Shown in pieces: positions 17,978 through 26,759 of a stretch of DNA of 64,000 bases. Numbering within the stretch: position 1 is the first letter of the stretch; each line of letters opens with the position of its first letter. The DNA comes from Marinomonas transparens (GTDB lineage: Bacteria > Pseudomonadota > Gammaproteobacteria > Pseudomonadales > Marinomonadaceae), in contig NZ_JAEMNX010000020.1 of assembly GCF_016463975.1 (NCBI RefSeq), positions 50,816-114,815 on the forward strand, given 5' to 3'. The notes under the pieces were generated by a model that worked only from the letters and a program-made list of their open reading frames with translations, was not told the origin of the DNA and searched no databases. A program made the position numbers and the translations under genes.

Positions 17978-18952
17978 TTACATTCCACTCTCTATATTCA
18001 TCTTCACTTTGCTATAAAAATCTAACGGAGCAAAAGACCGATAGAAAGCCTTCACCTTGTTGTCCTTATCTCGACTTAACTGAGAATGAAGCCAATACTC
18101 ACCATCCTCTGTCGTCAATTTACTAAACACAGAAATGAAACGCGTATTAATACTCCAATCTTGCTCCTCTAACTTTAACGACTTAAAAGCATCGTCTTCA
18201 ATAAAATCATCGAGCGCATCAAAGCCACCCACCGCCCTTATATCATTCAATGCAGTCAGCTGTTCCGTATTAATGGTAGGTAGATAACTTTTCACCAGCA
18301 TATCAGGTGCTCGATTAATATTGACTCCCATACTCTCAGGCAGAACACAAATATAAGGAGCCAATAATGCGATAGAAGCCTGTGGTATATCCAATAATGA
18401 CCATTCCGTCCCTGATAAAATCAACGACCGACTGGTTCGATAAGGCTCTTCTTTAGATAAGTAAAAAGCATCTTCTCTCCCCTGCCCCGACGCCAAGTTT
18501 TGATCATTATCCAACCAATCCTGAGCAACGCTAATCCACCCCTTATCAATACCGATATATTCCGACAGTTTCGTCAGACGCTGTTTGGTAATTTCGACAC
18601 TGTTGGTATTTGCCAAGCGATTGATATTGATGCAAGCCTGTAGGTCAAACAGACTGATATCAAGGCTACCCGCCTCTGTTTCAAATACCTGATGCACAAC
18701 TAAACTCGAAGTAGGAATAACAGCAAAACTATTGCCACTTGATATGTCCTGCACTAGCCCTTCTTTTATCAACCAATCTTGGGCCCATGCTTCACCACCT
18801 AATAACTGTTGTCGAACATCACTGTTCATTTGAATTCTAGCAATCACAGATTGCTCGTTCTGCACCGACATCAGCAAACTCGTTGCAATACCACTCACCA
18901 AAGCCAGCACCATTAAAGACAAAAGCAAAGCAGAACCTGACTGCTGCTTCAT
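17978..18952 (-). CDS. gspK: Type II secretion minor pseudopilin K
   Basis: 324 residues from the ATG at 18952, which directly follows the gspJ stop and has a strong AAGGAGG. An upstream in-frame ATG at 18985 lies inside gspJ and would lengthen the leader abnormally. Leader MKQQSG then hydrophobic SALLLSLMVLALVSG, lacking Glu5 as is usual for GspK. The large alpha domain (TLDNDQNLASGQGREDAFY-type calcium region) follows. It caps the pseudopilus tip with GspI and GspJ. Confidence 0.9.
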   Translation of the reverse strand: MKQQSGSALLLSLMVLALVSGIATSLLMSVQNEQSVIARIQMNSDVRQQLLGGEAWAQDWLIKEGLVQDISSGNSFAVIPTSSLVVHQVFETEAGSLDISLFDLQACININRLANTNSVEITKQRLTKLSEYIGIDKGWISVAQDWLDNDQNLASGQGREDAFYLSKEEPYRTSRSLILSGTEWSLLDIPQASIALLAPYICVLPESMGVNINRAPDMLVKSYLPTINTEQLTALNDIRAVGGFDALDDFIEDDAFKSLKLEEQDWSINTRFISVFSKLTTEDGEYWLHSQLSRDKDNKVKAFYRSFAPLDFYSKVKMNIESGM

Positions 18953-18953
18953 G

Positions 18954-19568
18954 CTAGCCTCCTTGTCCGGCAACGGGCGTGTCATCTATTGAGTAAGAAG
19001 CAACTTCAAAAATCCGTGTAAACTCGGCTTTGTCATTTATGGCCATAGTGACTTTAATGGCAACAGGAAGACCTTCATCCTCATCCGACCATGCTGCTAA
19101 CCAAACCCCTTTCGCATTCATCACTTCTACTTCAAAAACACTCACATCCAGAAAGGTTTGCTCAATTGGCTCACTGTCAGAACTTCGATCAAGCACCCGC
19201 CAAAAACGTCGAATCAAACCACTATCGGCCAAACGATAAGACACTCGCTGAAACTGAGAGCGCTCTTCATTTAACGGATTGGCCCAGCCGGCACGGGTAA
19301 AAGTCAGCGCCTCACCGTCTAACATCAACGCAGCCTCTTGACTCTCAAGCGCGTCAATAATGGGACGATCTACAATTTGGCTCAGGTCACTTTCCAGCCT
19401 TAACCAAACTCGCGCCCCCTTCTCCAACCGTTGAGCCTCTTCCTTCACACTCAACTGAGCTTTAAAACTGGTCGTAATTAGCTGAGAAGCCACCAAGCCA
19501 ATGAAGCCCGTAATCGCCAAGGTGACCAGCAACTCAATCAGTGTAAACCCCGCCTGATTCGACTTCAT
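18954..19568 (-). CDS. gspJ: Type II secretion minor pseudopilin J
   Basis: 204 residues. Prepilin start MKSNQAG-FTLIELLVTLAITGFIGLVASQ, with the Glu at +5. Then the GspJ-type region RVWLRLESDLSQIVDRP and the IRRFWRVLDRS strand. Start overlaps the gspI stop by 4 nt. Part of the tip complex GspI-J-K. Confidence 0.92.
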   Translation of the reverse strand: MKSNQAGFTLIELLVTLAITGFIGLVASQLITTSFKAQLSVKEEAQRLEKGARVWLRLESDLSQIVDRPIIDALESQEAALMLDGEALTFTRAGWANPLNEERSQFQRVSYRLADSGLIRRFWRVLDRSSDSEPIEQTFLDVSVFEVEVMNAKGVWLAAWSDEDEGLPVAIKVTMAINDKAEFTRIFEVASYSIDDTPVAGQGG

Positions 19569-19957
19569 TGCGCCCCCGCTAACAAAACCGTTGGAACAAA
19601 GCTATTTAAACTATAAATAGGGTTATCAACATTCCCCTCAGGGTAAACATCCACCTCGACACGGGTTAAGGTGCCCGTTGCCTTACCAATAGACAATTTG
19701 GTTTTCCATTCCACTCCGCCTTGCTCTACCTCTTCATCAGAAAAAGAAGGACTTTGCTCTAAACGCAAGGCAATGCGTAATTCCGTCAAGCGATTCTCCG
19801 CTACCCAAACCGCCAGCATCTTTTGCTGTAAATAAGCCGTCTGATCAATCGCCGTAGACAAGGTCTTCATCGCTAAAATACTCACAGAAGACAAAATAAC
19901 CACAGCGATCATCACTTCAATTAAAGAAAAGCCCCCGTTATTCGATGAAGATTTCAT
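19565..19957 (-). CDS. gspI: Type II secretion minor pseudopilin I
   Basis: 130 residues from the ATG at 19957 (GGAGATGG upstream); an ATG five codons earlier is less well placed. Leader MKSSSNNGG-FSLIEVMIAVVILSSVSILAMKTL, then AVWVAENRLTELRI, the conserved GspI helix, and a short beta domain. The start lies 20 nt inside the end of gspH. Nucleates the pseudopilus tip. Confidence 0.92.
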   Translation of the reverse strand: MKSSSNNGGFSLIEVMIAVVILSSVSILAMKTLSTAIDQTAYLQQKMLAVWVAENRLTELRIALRLEQSPSFSDEEVEQGGVEWKTKLSIGKATGTLTRVEVDVYPEGNVDNPIYSLNSFVPTVLLAGAQ

Positions 19958-20453
19958 TAATGCCATCTCCATTAAGGGTCACTGAACTATCACTTAACGC
20001 GTCTTCTGAGCTCGCTTCCGAAAATAAAGTCAGTGTAAAAGGTAGGTATTCGCCACTTGATAAAAACACCAAGACACCATTCTTATTAAAATCGAGCACT
20101 TCCAATGCCTCTTCCATTTCACTGCCATTCGTCACCAGCTGAAATGAAAGAACCTTTGGCAAGGTATAAAGCGTACGTAACTTTTCCCATTCACCCTGCT
20201 TTTCCTGCCATAGACTCAAAGCGGAATTCGGCTCTCTCACCACCACAAAAGTACTACCTTTGATCCAACTCTGATCCACCACATCCTGCAAAACAAAGCG
20301 CAATGCTTGGCTTTCGGCCTCCAGCACATCGTCATCAGTACCGACCGCAATATAAGGCGATACCAAGCCAACAATAGAAACCAGAATAAACAACACAACC
20401 AGTAGCTCTAAAAGCGTAAAGCCACGCTGCTCAGAGCCACTCTTTACCATCAT
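19938..20453 (-). CDS. gspH: Type II secretion minor pseudopilin H
   Basis: 171 residues. Leader MMVKSGSEQRG-FTLLELLVVLFILVSIVGLVSP followed by the GspH pattern ESQALRFVLQDVVDQSWIKGSTFVV. It links the tip complex to the major pilin shaft. Starts 4 nt inside gspG and overlaps gspI at its end. Confidence 0.88.
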   Translation of the reverse strand: MMVKSGSEQRGFTLLELLVVLFILVSIVGLVSPYIAVGTDDDVLEAESQALRFVLQDVVDQSWIKGSTFVVVREPNSALSLWQEKQGEWEKLRTLYTLPKVLSFQLVTNGSEMEEALEVLDFNKNGVLVFLSSGEYLPFTLTLFSEASSEDALSDSSVTLNGDGINEIFIE

Positions 20454-20977
20454 TGCAAATCAGTCGCCGCAATATCAGCGGCATCATCTTCACCGCCTTC
20501 AGCATTATCCGCACCCAAGGATAAAAGGTCGTAATTGCCTGACGAACCTGGGCTAATGTAGATAAATTCGTTACCCCAAGAATCCTGTGGTTGCTTAGGA
20601 AGATAACCCCCTTTTTTCCAGTTCTTTGCTTCTGGGAAACCCGATGGCTCGCTAACCAGCGCTTGTAAGCCTTGGGCAGTCGAAGGGAAACTGCCATTAT
20701 CTAACTTATAAAGGTTCAAAGAAGTCACCACATCACGCATTTGAGCCTTGGTGACCGACACCTTAGCGTCATCCGCACGGCTCAGCAGATTAGGCGCGAT
20801 CATGCCGACCAAAAAACCTAGAATCACCAGCACTATCATCATTTCAAGCAGAGTAAAGCCCTGTTGACCAGACTTCGCGCCCAAAACAAGAGCCTCTTGA
20901 GAAGTTGCAGCACGGTCAATTTGCTTTTCAGCGACTGGAGTCTGAGTCATTGAACGCATACTGAATGGAGTTTTCAT
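20450..20977 (-). CDS. gspG: Type II secretion major pseudopilin G
   Basis: 175 residues from the ATG at 20977. The core is unmistakable: GQQG-FTLLEMMIVLVILGFLVGMIAPNLL, KAQMRDVVTSLNLYKLDNGSFPSTAQGLQALV, GGYLPKQPQDSWGNEFIYISPG and the calcium-site DYDLLSLGADN-type end. The leader before the cleavage glycine is about 40 residues, far longer than the usual 5-10. A TTG about 31 codons in, 7 nt after AAGAGG, would give a normal leader LGAKSGQQG. Builds the pseudopilus shaft. Confidence 0.93.
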   Translation of the reverse strand: MKTPFSMRSMTQTPVAEKQIDRAATSQEALVLGAKSGQQGFTLLEMMIVLVILGFLVGMIAPNLLSRADDAKVSVTKAQMRDVVTSLNLYKLDNGSFPSTAQGLQALVSEPSGFPEAKNWKKGGYLPKQPQDSWGNEFIYISPGSSGNYDLLSLGADNAEGGEDDAADIAATDLQ

Positions 20978-20992
20978 TATGTCTTTCCCTAT

Positions 20993-22195
20993 TTAACCTA
21001 AAAGTTGATTTAAATTCATAATGGGCAGCAAGATCGCTGTCACAATCAGCATAACGACCGCGCCCATCACCAGTAACATGGCAGGTTCAAATAATCCCAC
21101 CATGGTACCGATCCAATTATTGGTATCTTCCTCTTGCTGTTTAGAGGCTTTCATTAACATGGCATCCAGCTCACCACTTTGCTCACCACTGATAATAAGC
21201 TGCAACATCATAGGTGGCATCAAGTCAGTTTCATCAAGCGCCGTGCCTAGCGCAATGCCTTCTTTTACCCTTTGTCTGGCGTCATTAAGCTTGGCCTGAA
21301 CGATTTGATTTTCTGTGACCTGAGCGGCGATATTCATCGCGTCGACTAATGACACACCACTGTGAGCCAACATAGCCAAAGTACTGGTATAACGGGTTAT
21401 CTGGATGGTTTTCACCGGCGCCCTTAACAACGGAGTACTCAGCACTAACTTGTCTCGTATTAAGCGTAAGCTGGCCTTCTTCATCGCCAGCCCATAAAGG
21501 AACACCAACACCACGCCACAGGCTAAAGAGAGCTTGCCATAGTCTTGAATCCAATGGCTGATATTCAACATAAATAAGGTAATGGGAGGTAATTCAGCGT
21601 TTTGACGCTGGAAAGCAGTGACAATATCGGGCATCACAGAGCCCAACAAAAACACCACAATCGCAATAGCCACTAACGTAAGAATAATGGGGTAAAGCAT
21701 CGCCATACGTAACTTTTGCTGATTATTACGGGTACGCTCACTGAAGTTCGCCAGCTCAACCAACACCACAGCAAGAAAACCAGACTCCTCACCTGCCTTG
21801 ACACTAGCACGAAAAATCTTTGGAAAAGCGTTAGGGTAACTGGCTAAAGAAGACGCCAATGAATTCCCCTCCAACACTTTAGAGCGAATCGCCAGCAACA
21901 TGCTCACCAGTTTTTTCTTTTTACTTTGCCTTGCCACACCAGATAAAGCCTCTTCGATAGGCAAACCCGCTTCAATCAAGGTGGCTAACTGCCTTGTCAG
22001 CAAAGCTCGTTCTTTAACGCTAATCTTAGGGCTAAACCAATTACTGGCGTGGTATTCCTTACCTTGTTTACAGCGGATTAAAATGAGTTTTTGCTCACTG
22101 AGCTTTTTGCGTAAATGGCGCTCACTTTCCGCTTCCAGTACCCCTTTCTGTTTTTTGCCCAGTGGATTTAAGGCTAAATACTCATAAGCCGCCAT
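20993..22195 (-). CDS. gspF: Type II secretion inner-membrane platform protein F
   Basis: 400 residues with two T2SSF domains: one with LTRQLATLIEAGLPIEEAL, the other with YTSTLAMLAHSGVSLVDAM. Three TM helices near residues 165-190, 215-240 and 370-395. It is the rotating platform that couples GspE to pilin assembly. Starts 4 nt after gspE ends. Confidence 0.93.
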   Translation of the reverse strand: MAAYEYLALNPLGKKQKGVLEAESERHLRKKLSEQKLILIRCKQGKEYHASNWFSPKISVKERALLTRQLATLIEAGLPIEEALSGVARQSKKKKLVSMLLAIRSKVLEGNSLASSLASYPNAFPKIFRASVKAGEESGFLAVVLVELANFSERTRNNQQKLRMAMLYPIILTLVAIAIVVFLLGSVMPDIVTAFQRQNAELPPITLFMLNISHWIQDYGKLSLACGVVLVFLYGLAMKKASLRLIRDKLVLSTPLLRAPVKTIQITRYTSTLAMLAHSGVSLVDAMNIAAQVTENQIVQAKLNDARQRVKEGIALGTALDETDLMPPMMLQLIISGEQSGELDAMLMKASKQQEEDTNNWIGTMVGLFEPAMLLVMGAVVMLIVTAILLPIMNLNQLLG

Positions 22196-22199
22196 GCTA

Positions 22200-23669
22200 C
22201 TAAGCCTCAGCCTGCATCGTTTGTTCGACTCGCAAAATTTCTTTAATACTGGTTTCCCCTGCTAACACTTGGGCAAGACCACTTTGCTGCAAGCTCGCAT
22301 GTTTACTGCGGGTGTATTTCTCAATATCGGATTCACCCGCCTTTTTATGAATCAAGTTCTTCAACTCGTGATCCACTTCAATAATCTCGTAAAACGCCAA
22401 ACGACCACGGTAGCCCTGCCCAAAACACTCATTACAACCTTCAGGCTGATAATGAATAACCTCCTGATCAAGTGGCATTTCCAGCAGTTTTTTCGTTTCA
22501 TCATCCGCCATCACGGGAGACTTACAATGGGGGCATAAACGTCTTGCTAAACGCTGAGCAATCACACCGACTAACGAAGAGGAAATAAGAAAAGGTTCTA
22601 CCCCCATATCTTGCAAACGCGTAATCGCCCCCGCTGCGCTATTAGTATGTAAAGTTGACAGTACCAAATGACCAGTTAACGAGGCCTGAATAGAAATGTC
22701 TGCGGTTTCTTTATCCCGCACCTCACCCACCATCACCACATCAGGGTCTTGGCGCAAAATCGCCCTCAAGCCAGCGGCAAAAGTCATTTTGGCTTTCTCG
22801 TTCACTTGGGTCTGACCGATACCATTAATATGATATTCCACCGGGTCTTCCACCGTCATGATGTTACGTTTGCCATCATTAAGCTGGGCCAAGGCAGAAT
22901 ACAGTGTAGTGGTTTTACCTGAACCCGTTGGGCCAGTCACTAACAGAATACCATTCGGCTTATAGATGAGTTTTTTCAGGGTCTCGAGCTCTTCTTCTCG
23001 CATCCCAAGACTTTCAAAACCTAACTGAGTGGTTTCCTTATGAAGCAAACGCATCACCACACGTTCACCATAGGTCGAAGGAATGGTCGACACACGCACG
23101 TCGATTTCTTGGCCGGATAAACGAAGCTCAAGACGACCATCTTGAGGGACGCGTTTCTCAGCAATATCCAACTTTGCCATCACCTTAAGACGAGACACCA
23201 GCATGGGCGCGAGTGCGCGTTTAGGTTGTACCACTTCCCGTAATACACCATCAATGCGAAAGCGCACGCGCATATTTTTTTCAAAGGTTTCGATATGAAT
23301 ATCGGAGGCATTTTCTTTAATGGCTTCGCTTAAAATGGCATTGGTTAAGCGAATAATAGGCGCATCGCCTTCACTTTCTAACAGATCTTCATTTTCCGCA
23401 ATGGCATCAATCGCAGAATTCAGGTCAATTTCTTCACCAAACCCCTGAGACAAAATATCGCTACTCTCCTGCTGATAGAAAGCCACCACTTGAGCATCAA
23501 ATTCAGTATCCGAGAACAATTCTATTGTCGGTTCAAACGGGCTGACTCTAACCGCCTCCATCAGGGCAGATAGACTTGCTCTCTCCTTATGGATTAAACG
23601 ACAACCAGTGTCGTCTGCCAGTAATAAAACCCCGTTTTCTTCAACAAAAGTAAAAGGTAAACTCAACAT
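22200..23669 (-). CDS. gspE: Type II secretion ATPase E
   Basis: 489 residues from the ATG at 23669 (GAGGG upstream; a TTG two codons earlier is possible). N-terminal domain, then the secretion ATPase core: Walker A GPTGSGKTTTLYSAL, Asp box, Walker B DVVMVGEVRDKETA, His box LSTLHTNSA. A zinc-binding tetracysteine follows (CPHC...CNEC). Cytosolic hexamer that drives pseudopilus growth. Confidence 0.95.
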   Translation of the reverse strand: MLSLPFTFVEENGVLLLADDTGCRLIHKERASLSALMEAVRVSPFEPTIELFSDTEFDAQVVAFYQQESSDILSQGFGEEIDLNSAIDAIAENEDLLESEGDAPIIRLTNAILSEAIKENASDIHIETFEKNMRVRFRIDGVLREVVQPKRALAPMLVSRLKVMAKLDIAEKRVPQDGRLELRLSGQEIDVRVSTIPSTYGERVVMRLLHKETTQLGFESLGMREEELETLKKLIYKPNGILLVTGPTGSGKTTTLYSALAQLNDGKRNIMTVEDPVEYHINGIGQTQVNEKAKMTFAAGLRAILRQDPDVVMVGEVRDKETADISIQASLTGHLVLSTLHTNSAAGAITRLQDMGVEPFLISSSLVGVIAQRLARRLCPHCKSPVMADDETKKLLEMPLDQEVIHYQPEGCNECFGQGYRGRLAFYEIIEVDHELKNLIHKKAGESDIEKYTRSKHASLQQSGLAQVLAGETSIKEILRVEQTMQAEA

Positions 23670-23683
23670 AATCAACCCTCTAC

Positions 23684-25525
23684 TTAATCAAACAGTGAAT
23701 CGACAGTCGCAGGTCTTACATCACCATTTGGCATAATCATTTCGATGGATTTAAAGGTGCGATAATTATCCCCCGTTACCGCATTCGCATGTTCTTTATT
23801 ACGCAAAATCGTAGGCCGAATAAAAACTAAAAGATTACGCTTTGTTTTTTCTATGGAGCGACTGCGAAACAAAGCACCGAGCACAGGAATATCACCAAAT
23901 AACGGCACCTTTTGATAAATTTCGTTAATATTGTCCTGCATTAAACCACCCAAAACGATGGTTTGATTATCACCAGCAATCACGGTAGTGGTAATTTCAC
24001 GCTTAGTGGTAATAGTACCTAAGCTGCTCTGCTCAGACGATGCGGCTTCAACAATTTGTGTCACATCCATCTTTACTTCATCGCCAGCATTAATATGTGG
24101 CGTGACTTCTAAAGTTAGGCCGATATCATGGCGCTCTGTGGTCACAAAGGCATTATTGGTTGTGTCCGAATAACCACCCGTTTGAAATGGGCGCGTCTCA
24201 CCCACTAAGATTTTAGATTTTTGATTATCCAAGGTCATAATTTTAGGCGTAGACAAAAGGTTAGCATTTGAATTGCCTTCAATTGCCTGCAAAACACCAG
24301 CAATATTCAAACTACCACTGGTAAAAGCACCACCGCCAGTGACTCCTTCGGCTAAGGCTGTCGTGCCCGTGCTCAGGTTATCGGCGAAACCAAGAATACT
24401 ATTTCCAGCGGTCGTAAAGTTGCTGCCTAACAGACTGCCACCCCCACTGCTGTCTTCTAATAACCATTGAAAACCAAGCGCTTCATTATCCTCCATAACA
24501 ACTTCAACAATGATGGCCTCAACCAACACCTGAGCTCGCGGAATATCTAACTCTTGAATAATGGGTGTTAAATCCGCCATCGCACTGGGTTCAGCACTAA
24601 TCACTAAACGGTTCATCGACTTGTCGGCTTTAACAATCGATGAACCTCGGCTGTTTTTATCTTTCGGGTCAGCGCCCAGCAAGCTTGAAATAAGTTCCGC
24701 CGTTTCTGTTGCATCGGCATAACGAAGGGGAACAACATGCAATCGATTAGAGCGTTGTGCTGGTTGATCAAGCCGTTTAATCAATGATTCGACCTGATCT
24801 AAGGCATCAACCTCACCTTTTAAAATCAGCCGATTGGTACTTTCATCGGCAATCACTTTCGTCGTATGTTGTGAAGAAGCCCCATTGCCACCCTTCTTTT
24901 CATCGGCCAGATTGGTCAGCAAACTTAACAAATCGCCAGCCCAAGCATGAACCAACTGCACAACGCGAATTTCTTTATCCGAAGTATTATCAAGGCGTTG
25001 AATCAGCTTTTCTAATTCACGGATGTTATCTGCCCGGTCACTAATAATTAACGCATTGGCTTCTTTTACTGCGGCTAAATGGCCAAAAGGGGGAATAAGT
25101 GGACGGAGTATAGGGACAAGTTCTGCGGCAACCACATTCTTAATAGCAATCACCTCAGTCACCAATAAGGCACCAACGGTATTACTATCGGAGTCAAACC
25201 TTAAACCAGATTGCTTAGCATTACTCTGCGGGACAATTTTGATCCCTTCAGGCGTTTCAATCGCCGCGTAGCCATGCACACTCAACACAGTAAAAAATAG
25301 GTTCAATACGCTTTTTTTATCTAATTCAGTCTTAGAAACCACCGTTACCTTGCCCTTCACTCTAGGATCTAGAATAAAGCTCTTACCCGTGATTTCAGAT
25401 ACCTGATTAAGAAAAGCCTGAATGTCGGCTTGCTGCAAATTGACTTTCCATGTCTGACCAAAAGCTAAGCACGGCAATAAAACAAACATTACCGCTGTCA
25501 TTTTAATAAAATTAATAATTTTCAC
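23684..25525 (-). CDS. gspD: Type II secretion secretin D
   Basis: 613 residues from a GTG at 25525 (AAGGGT upstream). Signal peptide (INFIKMTAVMFVLLPCLAFG), N0 domain (WKVNLQQADIQAFLNQVSEITG), three N1-N3 modules with EVIAIKN, RVVQLVHAWA and HVVPLRYADA, then the secretin core with VGETRPFQTGG and IVLGGLMQDN. Forms the outer-membrane gate. The 187 bp before it could hold a second promoter of the operon, or merely separates it from gspC. Confidence 0.95.
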   Translation of the reverse strand: MKIINFIKMTAVMFVLLPCLAFGQTWKVNLQQADIQAFLNQVSEITGKSFILDPRVKGKVTVVSKTELDKKSVLNLFFTVLSVHGYAAIETPEGIKIVPQSNAKQSGLRFDSDSNTVGALLVTEVIAIKNVVAAELVPILRPLIPPFGHLAAVKEANALIISDRADNIRELEKLIQRLDNTSDKEIRVVQLVHAWAGDLLSLLTNLADEKKGGNGASSQHTTKVIADESTNRLILKGEVDALDQVESLIKRLDQPAQRSNRLHVVPLRYADATETAELISSLLGADPKDKNSRGSSIVKADKSMNRLVISAEPSAMADLTPIIQELDIPRAQVLVEAIIVEVVMEDNEALGFQWLLEDSSGGGSLLGSNFTTAGNSILGFADNLSTGTTALAEGVTGGGAFTSGSLNIAGVLQAIEGNSNANLLSTPKIMTLDNQKSKILVGETRPFQTGGYSDTTNNAFVTTERHDIGLTLEVTPHINAGDEVKMDVTQIVEAASSEQSSLGTITTKREITTTVIAGDNQTIVLGGLMQDNINEIYQKVPLFGDIPVLGALFRSRSIEKTKRNLLVFIRPTILRNKEHANAVTGDNYRTFKSIEMIMPNGDVRPATVDSLFD

Positions 25526-25712
25526 ATCTACCCTTATTATTCATCATCGGGGCCATCTTGCTCTGTTCATCTCATCAAAAGCAGAAAAAACCTCTGATTA
25601 CTATTTAGTATTCATCCTTAAACGCCAAAATACAGCCCAAGTCATTCAGCTTTTATTTTTTGAGGAACTATCATTCATTACTTTTGATTTGATTGCCAGC
25701 TTATCGCACAAA

Positions 25713-26255
25713 CTAATCACTCACCGTAAAACCAATAGACGCCTCTTGCTCTTCTTCAAGTGCGGGAAGCGTTTCAACGGCTACATTCGTTCCAAGTGGC
25801 AAAAGCTTATGTTGCTCGTCACTATTAGGAAAGCGCAAAACTTCTTTGCCATTTGATCGGCTTAATACCACATATTGACCATACACAGCATCTAAGGTGA
25901 CGCCCCGTAGCACCTCGTCCCCAACACGAAGAGCCTGCTCGTCCTTTGCTCCCACCATAATAATCGCCATCCCGTCTTGTTGATTAAAAACTGGGACGGT
26001 TCCCTTTAAAGTCAGATTCAAATTGGTTTCTGTCAGAGTTATTTCGATATCAGGAAGCGGGCCAAATAGGTCGCCAGAAAGAGCAGAATAACCTTGGTCA
26101 GTCGTTTTTTTGGCGTCAAACTGTATATCTGGCAGCCATACCATTCGCGTCGGCATCATGCCCGCCACATCAAAAAAATAAGCGCCCCCCCCCATTAAAG
26201 CGAGGCAGAAAACACACCCCGTAACCGCTATTTTTTGCCTCATCCATACAGTCAT
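25713..26255 (-). CDS. gspC: Type II secretion protein C, short form without PDZ domain
   Basis: 180 residues from the ATG at 26255 (AAGGA 7 nt upstream). One TM helix (KIAVTGCVFCLALMGGGAYFF), then the HR domain: LFGPLPDIEITLTETNLNLTLKGTVP and MAIIMVGAKDEQALRVGDEVLRGVTLDAVYGQYVVLSRSNGKEVLRF. The chain ends soon after (GFTVSD), with no PDZ or coiled-coil domain. GspC links the platform to GspD. First gene of the T2SS operon. Confidence 0.88.
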   Translation of the reverse strand: MTVWMRQKIAVTGCVFCLALMGGGAYFFDVAGMMPTRMVWLPDIQFDAKKTTDQGYSALSGDLFGPLPDIEITLTETNLNLTLKGTVPVFNQQDGMAIIMVGAKDEQALRVGDEVLRGVTLDAVYGQYVVLSRSNGKEVLRFPNSDEQHKLLPLGTNVAVETLPALEEEQEASIGFTVSD

Positions 26256-26279
26256 AAGATATCCTTTTCTAACGACCAC

Positions 26280-26759
26280 CAGCTAAAATTTAAAGTACTT
26301 ATCACTCTGATTCTATTAGATATTCGCTAAAATCAAGCACCATACTCTTACCCCTCTACTTATAGCGCCTTACAAGCGAATGCACAAGCATTGTGAACCA
26401 AAGAAATTACAATAACTTACAGACATTAGAAGCCGCACTGCAACAACATCGCCTTAAAAAAGCAAAGTTTGTTTTTAATAGATTTTGGCGCTCAAACTAA
26501 ACACACAACTTAAGCCACTTCAAAAGTAAGTTTGTTGGCTACTTGCCCTAAGCATTCATACATCTAGGCTTGAGAAGTCGATGACTTAGTAAATAAACTA
26601 AAGTTGAGCCATTGCTCTGGGAGAATCCGATTCTTTGTAATATTAGAGATCAGCTACCGCTCTAATAAAATAAGGCCCCTACTTAAACCCAAGTAGAGGC
26701 CTTATTTTGTCTCAACACATGCTGAACCATCTCATCATGTACATAATCGTTTTTTCAGA
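26280..26759. other. 480-bp intergenic region
   Basis: Between gspC (start 26255) and the exported protein gene (stop 26760) no gene is supported. The gspC promoter must lie near 26280-26340 on the minus strand, but no strong -35/-10 pair was picked out. The left end of the region holds two tandem hairpins, given separately. Confidence 0.5.
26641..26709. terminator. Tandem hairpins; the larger is an intrinsic terminator
   Basis: Stem 1: TATTAGAG (26641-26648) with CTCTAATA (26660-26667). Stem 2: AATAAGGCCCCTACTT (26669-26684) with AAGTAGAGGCCTTATT (26691-26706), loop AAACCC, one mismatch, flanked by AAAA and TTTT. It terminates the minus-strand exported protein gene; the same signal on the plus strand could end an unmapped small RNA. 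Confidence 0.8.
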
